Shown piece after piece: positions 45,661-55,309 of a DNA stretch of 64,000 nucleotides (positions are counted from its first letter, which is position 1; each line of letters starts with the position of its first letter). The stretch spans positions 1-64,000 of the forward strand of contig NZ_LGKG01000013.1 of the NCBI RefSeq assembly GCF_001294335.1, in the 5' to 3' direction. Under the pieces are notes generated by a model, which was not told where the DNA came from, ran no database searches, and was given only the letters and a program-made list of their open reading frames with translations. Both the position numbers and the translations under genes were made by a program. This DNA comes from Streptomyces chattanoogensis. Lineage in GTDB: Bacteria > Actinomycetota > Actinomycetes > Streptomycetales > Streptomycetaceae.

Positions 45661-46814
45661 TTCGGCAGCCCCAGCGACTGGTGCGAGACGAAGTTGAGGA
45701 TCATCTCGCGGCTGACAGGTGCGATCCGCGCCACCCGGGCTGCCGTGATCAGGGAGGCCAGGCCGTACTCCCGGGTGAGGCCGTTGCCGCCGAGGGTGTG
45801 CACGGACTGGTCGACGGCGTGCACCGCCGCCTCCGCCGCCGCGTATTTGGCCATGTTGGCGGCCTCGCCCGCGGCCATGTCGTCGCCCGCGTCGTAGAGG
45901 TGTGCCGCCTTCTGCATCATCAACCGGGCCAGTTCCAGCTCGATATGGGCCTGCGCGAGCGGATGGGCGATGGCCTGGTGGGCGCCGACGGGCTCCTTCC
46001 AGACCTGGCGGGTACGGGCGTAGTCGACGGCCCGGTCGAGGGCGTAGCGGCCCATGCCGAGCGCGAAGGCGGCGGTCATGATGCGCTCGGGGTTGAGCCC
46101 GGCGAAGAGCTGCAGCAGTCCGGCGTCCTCGTCGCCCACCAGCGCGTCGGCGGGCAGCCGCACCTCGTCCAGGGTCAGCTCGAACTGCTTTTCCGGGGCG
46201 GCCAGTTCCATGGGAAGCAGACTGCGACCGAACCCGGATGTTTCACGTGGAACAATGAAAAGGCACGGCTTGAGCCGCCCGGTCCGGGCGTCCTCCGTGC
46301 GGCTGACGATCAGCGTCGCCTCGGCGATGTCGACGCCCGAGATGAACACCTTCCGCCCGTTGAGGATCCAGTCCGTCCCCTCCCGCCGGGCGGTGGTCGT
46401 GATGCGGTGCGAGTTGGACCCGGCATCCGGCTCGGTGATCCCGAACGCCATCTTGCGGGAGCCGTCCGCCAGCCCCGGCAGCCAGGTCCGCTTCTGTTCC
46501 TCGGTACCGAACCGCGCGATCACCGTGCCGCAGATCGCGGGCGAGACGACCAGCATCAGCAACGGGCAGCCCGCCGCGCCCAGTTCCTCCAGCACGATCG
46601 AGAGTTCGGCTATGCCGCCGCCTCCGCCGCCGTACTCCTCGGGAAGGTTGACGCCGAGGTAGCCGAGCTTGGCGGCCTCCGTCCAGAGTTCGTCGGTGTG
46701 CTGGCCCTCGGCGACGACACGGGCGAAGTACTCGCGGCCGTAGCGGCGGCCGAGCGCGGCGACGGCTTCGCGCAGGGCGCGGTGTTCCTCGGTCTCGATC
46801 ACAGGGTTGCGCAT
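45651..46814 (-). CDS. acyl-CoA dehydrogenase
   Basis: A 387-residue FAD-dependent acyl-CoA dehydrogenase. Typical blocks: NLPEEYGGGGGGIAELSIVLEE, AFGITEPDAGSN (FAD/substrate loop), WILNGRKVFISG, and HTLGGNGLTREYGL near the C terminus. The catalytic base is not assignable with certainty; a Glu lies in TREYGLA, where isovaleryl-type enzymes differ from short-chain ones. With the neighbouring carboxylase it probably desaturates a branched acyl-CoA (isovaleryl, citronellyl). A parS-like sequence lies within the gene. Confidence 0.92.
   Translation of the reverse strand: MRNPVIETEEHRALREAVAALGRRYGREYFARVVAEGQHTDELWTEAAKLGYLGVNLPEEYGGGGGGIAELSIVLEELGAAGCPLLMLVVSPAICGTVIARFGTEEQKRTWLPGLADGSRKMAFGITEPDAGSNSHRITTTARREGTDWILNGRKVFISGVDIAEATLIVSRTEDARTGRLKPCLFIVPRETSGFGRSLLPMELAAPEKQFELTLDEVRLPADALVGDEDAGLLQLFAGLNPERIMTAAFALGMGRYALDRAVDYARTRQVWKEPVGAHQAIAHPLAQAHIELELARLMMQKAAHLYDAGDDMAAGEAANMAKYAAAEAAVHAVDQSVHTLGGNGLTREYGLASLITAARVARIAPVSREMILNFVSHQSLGLPKSY
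46239..46254. promoter_or_regulatory. parS-like ParB binding site
   Basis: TGTTTCACGTGGAACA differs by one base from the bacterial parS consensus TGTTTCACGTGAAACA. It is inside the acyl-CoA dehydrogenase coding sequence. Streptomyces carry parS sites in genes and spacers around oriC, where ParB loads for chromosome segregation. Confidence 0.7.
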
Positions 46815-46884
46815 GATGGCTCCTTCTGGGGAGGGGTCCGGGCGTGCGTCCTGCGGTGGGAGGGTCCGGGCGGGTGCCCGGGCT

Positions 46885-48804
46885 TCAGTCCGTGACGACG
46901 GCGAGCAGTGCGCCCATCTCGACCTGTCGGCCGGTGCGGGCGGGCAGCGAGGTGAGGGTGCCGGCGGCCGGGGCGGTGATCTTGTGTTCCATCTTCATGG
47001 CCTCCAGCCAGAGCAGCGGCTGGCCGGCCTCGACCCGGTCGCCCTCGGCGAGGCCGGGCGCGATCCGTACGACGGTGCCGGGCATCGGGGCGAGCAGCGA
47101 GCCGGGTTCGGTACGGGCGGCGGGGTCGGGGAAGCGGGGCAGGGCGGTGAGGGTGCGGGCGCCCGGCGTGGGGGCGCCGCCGGACGCGGGCGGAGAGTCG
47201 ACATGGATCTGGTCGCCGTAGCGGGAGACCGTGAACTGCCGCCGCAGTCCGTCGACTTCGAGCGTCACTTCGCCCGGCGTCAGACCGGCCAGCCGTACGC
47301 CCGGGAATCCCTCGGCGGCCAGCCCGTCCCGCCCCAGCCGGTAGCGGACCTCGTACGCGCCGCCGGCACAGGCGTAGGTCTTGGTCTGCGGCCCGGAGGG
47401 GACGTTGCGGAAACCCCCGAAACGGGAGCGGCCGTGCGCGTCCGCGAGGGCGGCGGCGAGCGCGAAGAGCTCGGCGCCGGCGGCTTCGGCCTTGGTCAGC
47501 GCGGCGAGGTGGCGGTCGTAGAAGCCGGTGTCCAGCCCGGTGGCCTCGGCGAACTCCGGGTGCCGCAGGGACCGTACGAGCAGCTCGCGGTTGGTGACCG
47601 GGCCGTGGATACGGGCCCGCTCCAGGGCGCCGGCCAGCTTCCGTACGGCCTCGTCGCGGGTCGGCGCCCAGGCGATGACCTTGGCGAGCATCGGGTCGTA
47701 GTGGACGGTGACGGTGTCGCCGTCGGTGACGCCGGAGTCGAGGCGCACGCCGTCGGGCAGTGCGAGGCGGTGCAGGGTGCCGGTCTGGGGGCGCCAGCCG
47801 GCCACGGGGTCCTCGGCGTAGAGGCGGGCCTCCACGGCGTGCCCGGAGGGAGCGGGCGGCTCGGCGTCCAGCGCCCGCCCCTCCGCCACCTGCACCTGGA
47901 GGGCGACGAGATCGAGGCCGTAGATCTCCTCGGTGACCGGATGTTCCACCTGGAGGCGGGTGTTCATCTCGAGGAAGTACACCCGGCCGTCGGGCGGGAC
48001 CAGGAACTCCACCGTGCCCGCGCCCCGGTAGCCGATGGCGCGGGCGGCCTGGGCGGCGGCCCCGTGCAGCGTGTCGCGCAGCGCGTCGGGCAGTCCGGGG
48101 GCGGGGGCCTCCTCGATGACCTTCTGGTGACGTCGCTGGAGCGAGCAGTCGCGGGTGCCGAGTGTCCAGACGGTGCCATGGGCGTCGGCGAGGATCTGCA
48201 CCTCGATATGCCGCCCGCCCACCACATACGGCTCGACGAAGACCTCCCCGTCGCCGAAGGCCGCGGCGGCCTCGGCCTCGGCGGCCTGCAACGCGCCGGG
48301 CAGGTCGGCCAGTCCGGTGACCACGCGCATTCCGCGACCGCCCCCGCCCGCCGCCGCCTTCACCAGCAGCGGCAGGTCCGCCTCGGTGGCCGTCGCGGGA
48401 TCGACGGGCGCCATCAGCGGCACCCCGGCCGCCGCCATCAGCTCCTTGGCCCGGGTCTTGGACGCCATCGCCTCGATGGCGTCCGTCGGCGGCCCGATCC
48501 AGACCAGGCCCGCACCGGCCACGGCGGCCGCGAACCCGGCGTTCTCGGAGAGGAAGCCATAGCCCGGGTGGACGGCGTCCGCACCCGCCGCGAGCGCGGC
48601 CCGCACGATCAGATCGCCGCGCAGATAGGTGTCGGCCGGGGCGTCGCCCGGAAGCCGTACGGCGGTGTCCGCCTCCCGCACGTGGGCCGCGCCGGCATCC
48701 GCGTCCGAGTACACCGCGACAGTGGAAATGCCCAGCTCACGGCACGTACGGAAGACACGGCGGGCGATCTCGCCCCGGTTGGCGACCAGGAGGGTTCTGA
48801 TCAC
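46885..48804 (-). CDS. acyl-CoA carboxylase alpha subunit (biotin carboxylase + BCCP)
   Basis: A 639-residue biotin-dependent carboxylase alpha chain. The biotin carboxylase N terminus is TLLVANRGEIARRVFRT; the ATP-grasp glycine loop is KAAAGGGGRGMR; active-site blocks are GAGTVEFLV and EMNTRLQVEHPVTEE. The C-terminal carrier domain has the biotinylated Lys in EAMKMEHK (about 606-613). This is the methylcrotonyl-/geranyl-CoA carboxylase layout rather than the short housekeeping AccA. The GTG at 48804 has GGAAAGAGA; a GTG six codons upstream is possible. Works with the beta chain encoded just before it. Confidence 0.93.
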   Translation of the reverse strand: MIRTLLVANRGEIARRVFRTCRELGISTVAVYSDADAGAAHVREADTAVRLPGDAPADTYLRGDLIVRAALAAGADAVHPGYGFLSENAGFAAAVAGAGLVWIGPPTDAIEAMASKTRAKELMAAAGVPLMAPVDPATATEADLPLLVKAAAGGGGRGMRVVTGLADLPGALQAAEAEAAAAFGDGEVFVEPYVVGGRHIEVQILADAHGTVWTLGTRDCSLQRRHQKVIEEAPAPGLPDALRDTLHGAAAQAARAIGYRGAGTVEFLVPPDGRVYFLEMNTRLQVEHPVTEEIYGLDLVALQVQVAEGRALDAEPPAPSGHAVEARLYAEDPVAGWRPQTGTLHRLALPDGVRLDSGVTDGDTVTVHYDPMLAKVIAWAPTRDEAVRKLAGALERARIHGPVTNRELLVRSLRHPEFAEATGLDTGFYDRHLAALTKAEAAGAELFALAAALADAHGRSRFGGFRNVPSGPQTKTYACAGGAYEVRYRLGRDGLAAEGFPGVRLAGLTPGEVTLEVDGLRRQFTVSRYGDQIHVDSPPASGGAPTPGARTLTALPRFPDPAARTEPGSLLAPMPGTVVRIAPGLAEGDRVEAGQPLLWLEAMKMEHKITAPAAGTLTSLPARTGRQVEMGALLAVVTD

Positions 48805-48900
48805 GAGAGAGTCTCTTTCCACTAGATCACCGCAACCATCAATTGAGGAATCACGACGGCGAGCAACCAGGTCCGCGAGAGCGGCGCCGGTTCAGGCGCA

Positions 48901-50499
48901 CTAGAGGCGGAAGACGCCGAAGCCGCCCCGTGCGCCCTCGACCGGCGCGGTGTGGAGGGCGGACAGACACAGGCCGAGGACGGTACGGGTGTCGCGCGGG
49001 TCGATGACGCCGTCGTCGTAGAGCCGCCCGGACAGGAACATCGGCAGCGACTCGGACTCGATCTGCTGCTCCACCATGGCGCGCAGCCCGGCGTCCGCCT
49101 CCTCGTCGTACGGCTGCCCCTTGGCGGCGGCCGAAGCGCGGGCGACGATCGACAGCACGCCCGCCAGCTGCTGCGGCCCCATCACGGCGGACTTGGCGCT
49201 CGGCCAGGCGAACAGGAACCGGGGGTCGTACGCCCGGCCGCACATGCCGTAGTGCCCGGCGCCGTACGAGGCTCCCATCAGGACGGACAGATGCGGCACC
49301 CTCGAATTCGACACGGCATTGATCATCATCGCGCCGTGTTTGATGATGCCGCCCTGCTCGTATTCCTTGCCGACCATGTAGCCGGTGGTGTTGTGGAGGA
49401 ACAGGAGGGGAATGTCGCGCTGATTCGCCAACTGGATGAACTGCGCGGCCTTCTGGGATTCGGCGCTGAACAGCACGCCCTGCGCATTGGCGAGAATACC
49501 GACGGGATAGCCGTGCAGCTCGGCCCAGCCGGTGGCCAGGCTCGGCCCGTACAGCGGTTTGAACTCGTCGAAGTCCGAGCCGTCCACGATCCGGGCGATG
49601 ACCTCGCGCGGGTCGAACGGCGCCTTGAGGTCGCCGGGGACGATGCCGAGCAGCTCGTCCTCGTCGTACGCGGGCGGTGCGGCGGGCCCGGGGTCGGGCT
49701 GTGCCTTGCGCCAGTTGAGGCGTGCCACCACCCGCCGCGTCTGCCGCAGCGCATCCGGCTCGTCGACGGCGAAATAGTCCGCCAGCCCGGAGGTACGGGC
49801 GTGCATTTCGGCGCCGCCCAGCGACTCGTCGTCGCTCTCCTCCCCGGTCGCCATCTTCACCAGGGGCGGTCCGCCGAGAAACACCTTGGCCCGTTCCTTG
49901 ACCATGATGACGTGGTCGGACATCCCGGGGACATAGGCACCCCCCGCCGTCGAATTGCCGAACACCACGGCCACGGTGGGAATTCCGGCGGCCGACAGCC
50001 GCGTGAGGTCCTTGAACAGCGCGCCGCCCGGGATGAAGATCTCCTTCTGGCCGGTCAGATCGGCACCGCCGGACTCGACCAGCGAGACCACCGGCAGCCG
50101 GTTGGCGTAGGCGATCTCGTTCGCCCGCAGCGCCTTCTTCAGCGTCCAGGGGTTGCTGGCGCCGCCGCGTACGGTCGGGTCATTGGCCGTGACCAGGCAC
50201 TCCACCCCCTCGATCACCCCGATTCCGGTGACCAGGGACGCCCCGACCGCGTAGTCACTGCCCCAGGCGGCGAGCGGGGACAGTTCGAGGAAGGGGGTGT
50301 CGGGGTCCAGGAGGAGTTCGATGCGCTCACGGGCCAGGAGCTTGCCGCGCGCCCGGTGGCGGGCGGTGTATTTCTCACCGCCCCCGGCCACCGCCTTGCC
50401 GTGTGCGGCCTCGACCTCCGCCAGTTTCGCGAGCATCGCCGTACGGCGCTCCGCATACTCGGCGCTCGTCGGATCGAGCGCGGTTCCCAGCACGGTCAC
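48901..50499 (-). CDS. acyl-CoA carboxylase beta subunit (carboxyltransferase)
   Basis: A 532-residue carboxyltransferase, moving CO2 from carboxybiotin to an acyl-CoA. It begins TALDPTSAEYAERRTAML; the crotonase-fold halves contain AVVFGNSTAGGAYVPGMSD, VFLGGPPLVK, and MMINAVSNSRVPHLSVLMGASYGAGHYGMCGRAY. These resemble methylcrotonyl-CoA/geranyl-CoA carboxylase beta chains (LiuB/AtuC). Its GTG overlaps the AtuA-like stop as GTGA. Substrate by context: a branched enoyl-CoA. Confidence 0.93.
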   Translation of the reverse strand: MTVLGTALDPTSAEYAERRTAMLAKLAEVEAAHGKAVAGGGEKYTARHRARGKLLARERIELLLDPDTPFLELSPLAAWGSDYAVGASLVTGIGVIEGVECLVTANDPTVRGGASNPWTLKKALRANEIAYANRLPVVSLVESGGADLTGQKEIFIPGGALFKDLTRLSAAGIPTVAVVFGNSTAGGAYVPGMSDHVIMVKERAKVFLGGPPLVKMATGEESDDESLGGAEMHARTSGLADYFAVDEPDALRQTRRVVARLNWRKAQPDPGPAAPPAYDEDELLGIVPGDLKAPFDPREVIARIVDGSDFDEFKPLYGPSLATGWAELHGYPVGILANAQGVLFSAESQKAAQFIQLANQRDIPLLFLHNTTGYMVGKEYEQGGIIKHGAMMINAVSNSRVPHLSVLMGASYGAGHYGMCGRAYDPRFLFAWPSAKSAVMGPQQLAGVLSIVARASAAAKGQPYDEEADAGLRAMVEQQIESESLPMFLSGRLYDDGVIDPRDTRTVLGLCLSALHTAPVEGARGGFGVFRL

Positions 50500-52280
50500 A
50501 GCAACACCTCCGGTATGTCCATGTGCCGCGAACGCAGCCACTCCCCCACGGCCTTGGCCTGCGGATCGAACCGTGCCTGCGCCGCGACGCCCGCGCCGAG
50601 CAGCCCGTCGACGACGAAGTTCAGGGCGCGGAGGTTCGGCAGGACATGGCGGTCGACGGGCAGGCCGGCGCATTCGGGGAGGAGTTCGCGCAGCCGGTCG
50701 GCCGTCAGGGCGTGGGCCAGCCAGCGCCAGGCCTCGTCGGTACGGGCCCAGACGCCGATGTTCGCCGAGCCGCCCTTGTCGCCACTGCGGGCCCCGGCGA
50801 CGAGTCCGAGGGGCGCGCGGCGGGTGGGGAGGGCGGGGTCGAGCGGCTCGGGCGGAGCCGGGTCGGCCAGCCGCGCCAACTCCCTCGTCTTCCCGGCCGG
50901 TTGAAGGGCAACTCGGGTGCCGTCCGGCAGTACGGCCGTGTGCGGGACCTCGGCCGCGTCCACCGCCACCGCCTCGAAGACGCCGTACGGAGTGCCCTTG
51001 CCCGGCGGCGCGGTGACGTGGAAGCCGGGGTGACTGGCCAGCGCCAGCTCGATCGCGGCGCCGCTGACCGCGCGCCCCACCGCGTCCTGATCGGCGTCCC
51101 GCACCACCAGCCGCAGCAGCGCGCTTGCCTCCTCCTGGACGTCCGCGTCCGCCCGGTCGGTCCGGGCCAGCGTCCAGCGCACCTCGTCGGGCCGGTGGGC
51201 GGCGGCGTCGAGGGCCGCCTCCATCTGCGCACGGACCAGCTCCGCCTTGGCCTCGACGGCGAGCCCGGTCAGCACGAAGGTGACCTCGTTGCGCCAGCCG
51301 CCCAGGCGGGTCAGCCCGGCCTTGAGCGTCGGCGGCGGCGCCTCGCCGCGCACCCCCGCGATCCGGACCCGGTCGGGCCCGTCCCCGGTCAGCCGTACGG
51401 TGTCGAGCCGGGCCGTCACCTCCGGTCCGGCGTACCGCGCGCCGGCCGTCTCGTACAGGAGTTGGGCGGTGACCGTGCCGGTGGTGACCGCGCCGCCGGT
51501 ACCGGGGTGCTTGGTGATCACGGACGAGCCGTCCTCGGCGATCTCGGCGAGGGGAAAGCCGGGGCGGAGAAGTCCGGGGCGGAGAAGTCCGGATCCGTGG
51601 CGGGTCCCGAAAGACTCATCGGTGTCGAAGAAGGCGTAGTTCCCGCCGGTGGCCTGGGTGCCGCACTCCAGCACATGTCCGGCGACGACGGCGCCGGCCA
51701 GCCGGTCCAGGTCCTGCGGCCGCCAGCCGAAGTGGGCCGCGGCCGCCCCGCTGACCAGCGCCGCGTCCGTCACCCGCCCGGTGACCACCACATCGGCCCC
51801 GGCCCGCAGACACTCCGTGATCCCCCCGCCGCCCAGATAGGCGTTGGCGGTCAGCACCCCGTCTCCCCACGGCCGGTGCCGCATCAGGTCGTCGCCCTCG
51901 ACATGGGCCACCCGCACCGGAACGCCGGTCTTCTGCGCCAGCTCCCTCACGGCATCGGCCAGTCCGGCCGGATTGAGCCCGCCCGCATTGGTGACGATCC
52001 GCACCCCGCGCTCGACGGCCAGCCCCAGGCCGTCCTCCAGCTGCCGCAGAAAGGTCGTGGCGTAGCCGCGTCCGGGGTCCTTGAGGCGGTCCCGGCCGAG
52101 GATGAGCATGGTCAGCTCGGCGAGATAGTCGCCGGTCAGTACGTCGAGGGGGCCGCCGGTGAGCATCTCGCGGAAGGCGTCGAAGCGGTCGCCGTAGAAA
52201 CCGGAGGCGTTGCCGATACGGAGGACGGCGGGGTCGGCGCCTATGGGGCGCGGGGCCCCGGCTGTCGGACCGCCGGTCAC
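50496..52280 (-). CDS. AtuA-like (DUF1446) protein
   Basis: A 594-residue protein of the acyclic-terpene-utilisation AtuA family (DUF1446). It begins [18 protein letters not shown] and contains [31 protein letters not shown] and the C-terminal part [17 protein letters not shown]. In pseudomonads AtuA is needed for citronellol/geraniol use, its reaction unresolved. A short in-frame duplication (LLRP-G twice) is visible near residue 255. GTG at 52280 overlaps the upstream stop (GTGA) and its own stop overlaps the carboxyltransferase start, so three genes are tightly coupled. Confidence 0.9.
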   Translation of the reverse strand: MTGGPTAGAPRPIGADPAVLRIGNASGFYGDRFDAFREMLTGGPLDVLTGDYLAELTMLILGRDRLKDPGRGYATTFLRQLEDGLGLAVERGVRIVTNAGGLNPAGLADAVRELAQKTGVPVRVAHVEGDDLMRHRPWGDGVLTANAYLGGGGITECLRAGADVVVTGRVTDAALVSGAAAAHFGWRPQDLDRLAGAVVAGHVLECGTQATGGNYAFFDTDESFGTRHGSGLLRPGLLRPGFPLAEIAEDGSSVITKHPGTGGAVTTGTVTAQLLYETAGARYAGPEVTARLDTVRLTGDGPDRVRIAGVRGEAPPPTLKAGLTRLGGWRNEVTFVLTGLAVEAKAELVRAQMEAALDAAAHRPDEVRWTLARTDRADADVQEEASALLRLVVRDADQDAVGRAVSGAAIELALASHPGFHVTAPPGKGTPYGVFEAVAVDAAEVPHTAVLPDGTRVALQPAGKTRELARLADPAPPEPLDPALPTRRAPLGLVAGARSGDKGGSANIGVWARTDEAWRWLAHALTADRLRELLPECAGLPVDRHVLPNLRALNFVVDGLLGAGVAAQARFDPQAKAVGEWLRSRHMDIPEVLL

Positions 52281-53086
52281 CGGGCACCGCCCTCGGCCCG
52301 CGGCCCCCGGCCCTTCCCCGGCGGCCCCGCGAAGGCCTGCGCAATGCCCAGCCACCGCTCCGCGTCCGCCCCGTGGGCCCGTACGCTCGGCAGATCGGCG
52401 CGATGCGCCCGCTGTGTCACCAGCAGACAGAACTCCAGAGCATCCCCGGTCACCCGCTGCGCCGCGTCCTGGGGGCCGTACGCCCAGACCGACCGCCCTC
52501 CCGGCGCCCGCAGCTCCACCCGGAACTCGTCGGCGGGCGGGGCAAGTTCATGAACCGCGAAGGCGAAGTTCCGGGTCCGTACCCCGATCCGGGCGATATG
52601 GCGCAGCCGGTCGGTGGGGATCCGCGTGACCCCCAGCGCATCGGCGATGTCCTGGCCGTGCGCCCAGGTCTCCATCAGCCGCGCGGTCGCCATCGACGCC
52701 ACGCTCATCGGCGGCCCGTACCAGGGCAGTTTCTCGCCCGCCGGCCACGCCGCGAGCGCCCGCCACAGCGTCTCGCGCCCGGTGCGCCAGTCCGCGAGCA
52801 GCTCCGCGGGCGGCGCCTGCGCCCCCTCCTGTGCCCCGTCGTCCACAAAGGTCAGCGGCGAGGCGAGGGCCTCCTGCACGGCCACCCGGGTGAAACGGTC
52901 CGGGTCGGTGGCGGCGAGCAGCGCCTGCCGGTCGGTCCAGGCCAGATGGGCGATCTGGTGGGCGAGGGTCCAGCCCTCGGCCGGGGTCGGCGTCGCCCAC
53001 CGCCCGGCCGGAAGCCCGGCGACGAGGGCGTCCAGCTCCTCGCTCTCGTCCCTGAGGTCGGCCAGTACGGCGCCGGGGTCGGACAC
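52277..53086 (-). CDS. TIGR03084-like DinB/MDMPI-fold protein
   Basis: A 269-residue protein of the mycothiol-dependent maleylpyruvate isomerase / DinB superfamily (TIGR03084 type). Metal-binding His residues are visible in [15 protein letters not shown] (about 39-53) and [15 protein letters not shown] (about 139-153). It is the first gene of the acyl-CoA operon. Its role there is unknown; the fold suggests a metal- and thiol-dependent step, or binding of a small acid. GTG at 53086 after AGGGGAG. Confidence 0.85.
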   Translation of the reverse strand: MSDPGAVLADLRDESEELDALVAGLPAGRWATPTPAEGWTLAHQIAHLAWTDRQALLAATDPDRFTRVAVQEALASPLTFVDDGAQEGAQAPPAELLADWRTGRETLWRALAAWPAGEKLPWYGPPMSVASMATARLMETWAHGQDIADALGVTRIPTDRLRHIARIGVRTRNFAFAVHELAPPADEFRVELRAPGGRSVWAYGPQDAAQRVTGDALEFCLLVTQRAHRADLPSVRAHGADAERWLGIAQAFAGPPGKGRGPRAEGGAR

Positions 53087-53323
53087 GCGACACTCCCCTC
53101 ATCACGCCAACTGCCGCTTGAGCAGGGCGCGTTGACATCGGCGTACGGATATACGGATGCGCGGCGGTACGGGTGGTCCTGGTGCGCTCCGAGCGTGGCA
53201 GCGACGGCAAAAACAATCAAGCATGCCTGCATGATTTTCTGGACGAGGGCGGCGCGGGCCCCGAGGCATCGGACACGGGTATCGGCGCACACCTCGCGCC
53301 GCCCGTTGCATTTCCCTTCACCA

Positions 53324-53343
53324 ATGTAGTACTTCTTATACAT
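53324..53343. promoter_or_regulatory. inverted repeat over the XRE gene start
   Basis: ATGTA and TACAT, ten bases apart, straddle the probable -10 region and end on the start codon of the XRE gene: an operator-like position suited to autorepression. Confidence 0.45.
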
Positions 53344-53587
53344 GAGTGAGCAGGTGCACAACAGGCTGGCGATGGTGCGCGCGGAACGTAAGGTGTCGCG
53401 GCAGGCGCTGGCCGAAGCGGTGGGCGCCCACTACCAGACCATTGGCTACATCGAGCGCGGGCAGTACAACCCCAGCCTCGATCTGGCCCTGCGCATCGCC
53501 GAGTTCTTCGATCTGCCGGTGGAGGCTCTCTTCTCCCTCCGGCCGTTCCGCCCGCTCACGGACGAGGTTTACGGGAGGAAGCAGTGA
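53342..53587 (+). CDS. XRE-family helix-turn-helix regulator
   Basis: An 81-residue Cro/CI-type DNA-binding protein, a single HTH domain (NRLAMVRAERKVSRQALAEAVGAHYQTIGYIERGQYNPSLDLALRIAEFF) with a short tail. It is of the YozG/'small XRE' type that is usually paired with a membrane protein. No Shine-Dalgarno precedes the ATG, so the mRNA is probably leaderless. Its TGA overlaps the GTG of the membrane protein gene. An inverted repeat overlaps its start. Confidence 0.9.
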   Translation: MSEQVHNRLAMVRAERKVSRQALAEAVGAHYQTIGYIERGQYNPSLDLALRIAEFFDLPVEALFSLRPFRPLTDEVYGRKQ

Positions 53588-54123
53588 CCACCACAGGCAC
53601 GACCGAACAAGCCCGGCGCACGCGCTACGACGAGCGCATGTTCGCCATCATGAACGACCGTACGGCGGCCCCCCTGTATGCGACGGCGGCCCGCCGCCGC
53701 GCGGCGGTCGCGGCCCACGTGGCGCTCACAGCGGCGACCGTGGCGGCAGGCGCCGGCATGTACGTGACCGACACGCCCTGGCTCGCCTACGTCATGCTCG
53801 CCCTGGTCGCCCCCTGGTGCCTGGCCACCGGCGTGATCAACGGCGCCACCCGCGGCCTCCTCGAACTGAGGACGCACGCCCTGGACGAACGCCAACTGGC
53901 GGAGCGGGACCGGGTACGCGCACAAGCACACCGCCTGACCACCTACCTGCTGGCGGCCGCCGTCGTCTGCATCGCGGCGGGCAAGTGGTTCGGCCACGTA
54001 CAGGCCGGGACCCTGCTCGTTCCCGTCCTGGTCGCCGTGTTCGTCGCGCACTGGCTGATGCCGATGTGGGTGGCCGGTCTGGCGGTTCGGGACGAGCCGA
54101 CTGAGGAGCAGGAGGAACTCTAG
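53584..54123 (+). CDS. multi-pass membrane protein paired with XRE regulator
   Basis: A 179-residue protein with four hydrophobic segments (about residues 42-60, 64-85, 122-140 and 145-165) separated by a charged helix (LDERQLAERDRVRAQAH). Genes of this form follow small XRE regulators in many actinobacteria and bacilli; function unknown, perhaps a membrane stress or permeability factor. The GTG overlaps the regulator stop as GTGA. No extra domain. Confidence 0.8.
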   Translation: MTTTGTTEQARRTRYDERMFAIMNDRTAAPLYATAARRRAAVAAHVALTAATVAAGAGMYVTDTPWLAYVMLALVAPWCLATGVINGATRGLLELRTHALDERQLAERDRVRAQAHRLTTYLLAAAVVCIAAGKWFGHVQAGTLLVPVLVAVFVAHWLMPMWVAGLAVRDEPTEEQEEL

Positions 54124-54202
54124 GGCCGTTTTCCGGGGGGGGGTCGGCGGGCGGACCGGATCACCGTACGGCTCACCGGGCGGGTCCGTCTCGCGCGCCG
54201 TC

Positions 54203-55240
54203 TCACCCCTGCGAGGAAGACCCCGCGCCCCGTACCGCCCCCACACTCGCCACCACGACCAGCCCGATGGCCAGCACCTCGGCCCAGCCCAGCGCCTGGT
54301 GCAGGACCAGGAAGCCGGCGGTGGCCCCCGCGGCCGGCTCCAGGCTCATCATCACCGCGAAACCGGAGGCCGGAAGCTTGCGCAGGGCGAGCAGCTCCAG
54401 CGTGTAGGGCAGGACGGACGACATCAGGGCGACGGCCGCGCCCAGGCCCAGGGTGACCGGGTCCAGCAGCGCGGCCCCCGCGCTGAAGATCCCAAGCGGC
54501 AGGCTGAGCACCGCCGCCACCGTCATCGCCAGCGCCAGCCCGTCCGCCTGCGGGAAGCGCTGTCCCGTACGGGCGGAGAGCAGGATGTACGCGGCCCACA
54601 GCCCGCCGGCCGCCAGGGCGTACGCCGCGCCGACGAGGTCGATCCCGTCGAACCCCTCGCGTCCCAGCAGCGCCACGCCCCCCAGCGCCAGCGCCGCCCA
54701 CACCAGGCTCAGCAGCCGCCGCGAGGTGGCCACCGAAAGGATCAGCGGCCCGAGGAACTCCAGGGTGACCGCCGCGCCCAGCGGAATACGGTCGATCGCC
54801 TGGTAGAAGAGGGAGTTCATCACGACCAGGGCGACACCGAAGGCCACGACCGTGCCCCAGTCGCCCCGCGTGTATCCCCGCAGCTTCGGCCGGCAGACGA
54901 GCATCAGCACCAGCGACGCCACGGCCAGCCGCAGCGTGACGACCCCGAGCGCACCGGCCCGCGGGAAGAGCATCACCGCCACCGACGCGCCGAACTGCAG
55001 CGAGACGATGCCGCCGATCACCAGCGCCACCGCCGCGACCCGCCCGCGCGCTCCGGCCGCCCCGCCGGCGCCGGCCGCGGCCTCCGCCGTCAGCACCTCC
55101 GGGGACGCCGGCACGGGATGCGGGATTCCGCCGTCGCCGGGGAGGGGGGACGAGGCGGCAGTGGCGCCCGTGGGCGGGGTGACGGAGGAGACGGGACCGG
55201 CCGGTATACGACCTTCGGAAGGGGCAGGCTCATGATGCAC
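54203..55240 (-). CDS. EamA/RhtA-family inner-membrane exporter
   Basis: A 345-residue member of the drug/metabolite transporter superfamily. After an unusual 65-residue Pro/Ala/Gly-rich cytoplasmic head come ten membrane helices in two EamA repeats (about 68-200 and 205-335). It resembles RhtA-type exporters of amino acids or small metabolites. The start is GTG at 55240 with GGGGG upstream; given the low-complexity head, a later start is possible though none is well placed. It is divergent from a LysR regulator that probably controls it. Confidence 0.85.
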   Translation of the reverse strand: MHHEPAPSEGRIPAGPVSSVTPPTGATAASSPLPGDGGIPHPVPASPEVLTAEAAAGAGGAAGARGRVAAVALVIGGIVSLQFGASVAVMLFPRAGALGVVTLRLAVASLVLMLVCRPKLRGYTRGDWGTVVAFGVALVVMNSLFYQAIDRIPLGAAVTLEFLGPLILSVATSRRLLSLVWAALALGGVALLGREGFDGIDLVGAAYALAAGGLWAAYILLSARTGQRFPQADGLALAMTVAAVLSLPLGIFSAGAALLDPVTLGLGAAVALMSSVLPYTLELLALRKLPASGFAVMMSLEPAAGATAGFLVLHQALGWAEVLAIGLVVVASVGAVRGAGSSSQG

Positions 55241-55309
55241 ACCCCCACGCTAAGACCCACCCTTCCGCTCCGTGAAATGCGGTTTCCCCCGTTGTTATGC
55301 TCCCCACGC

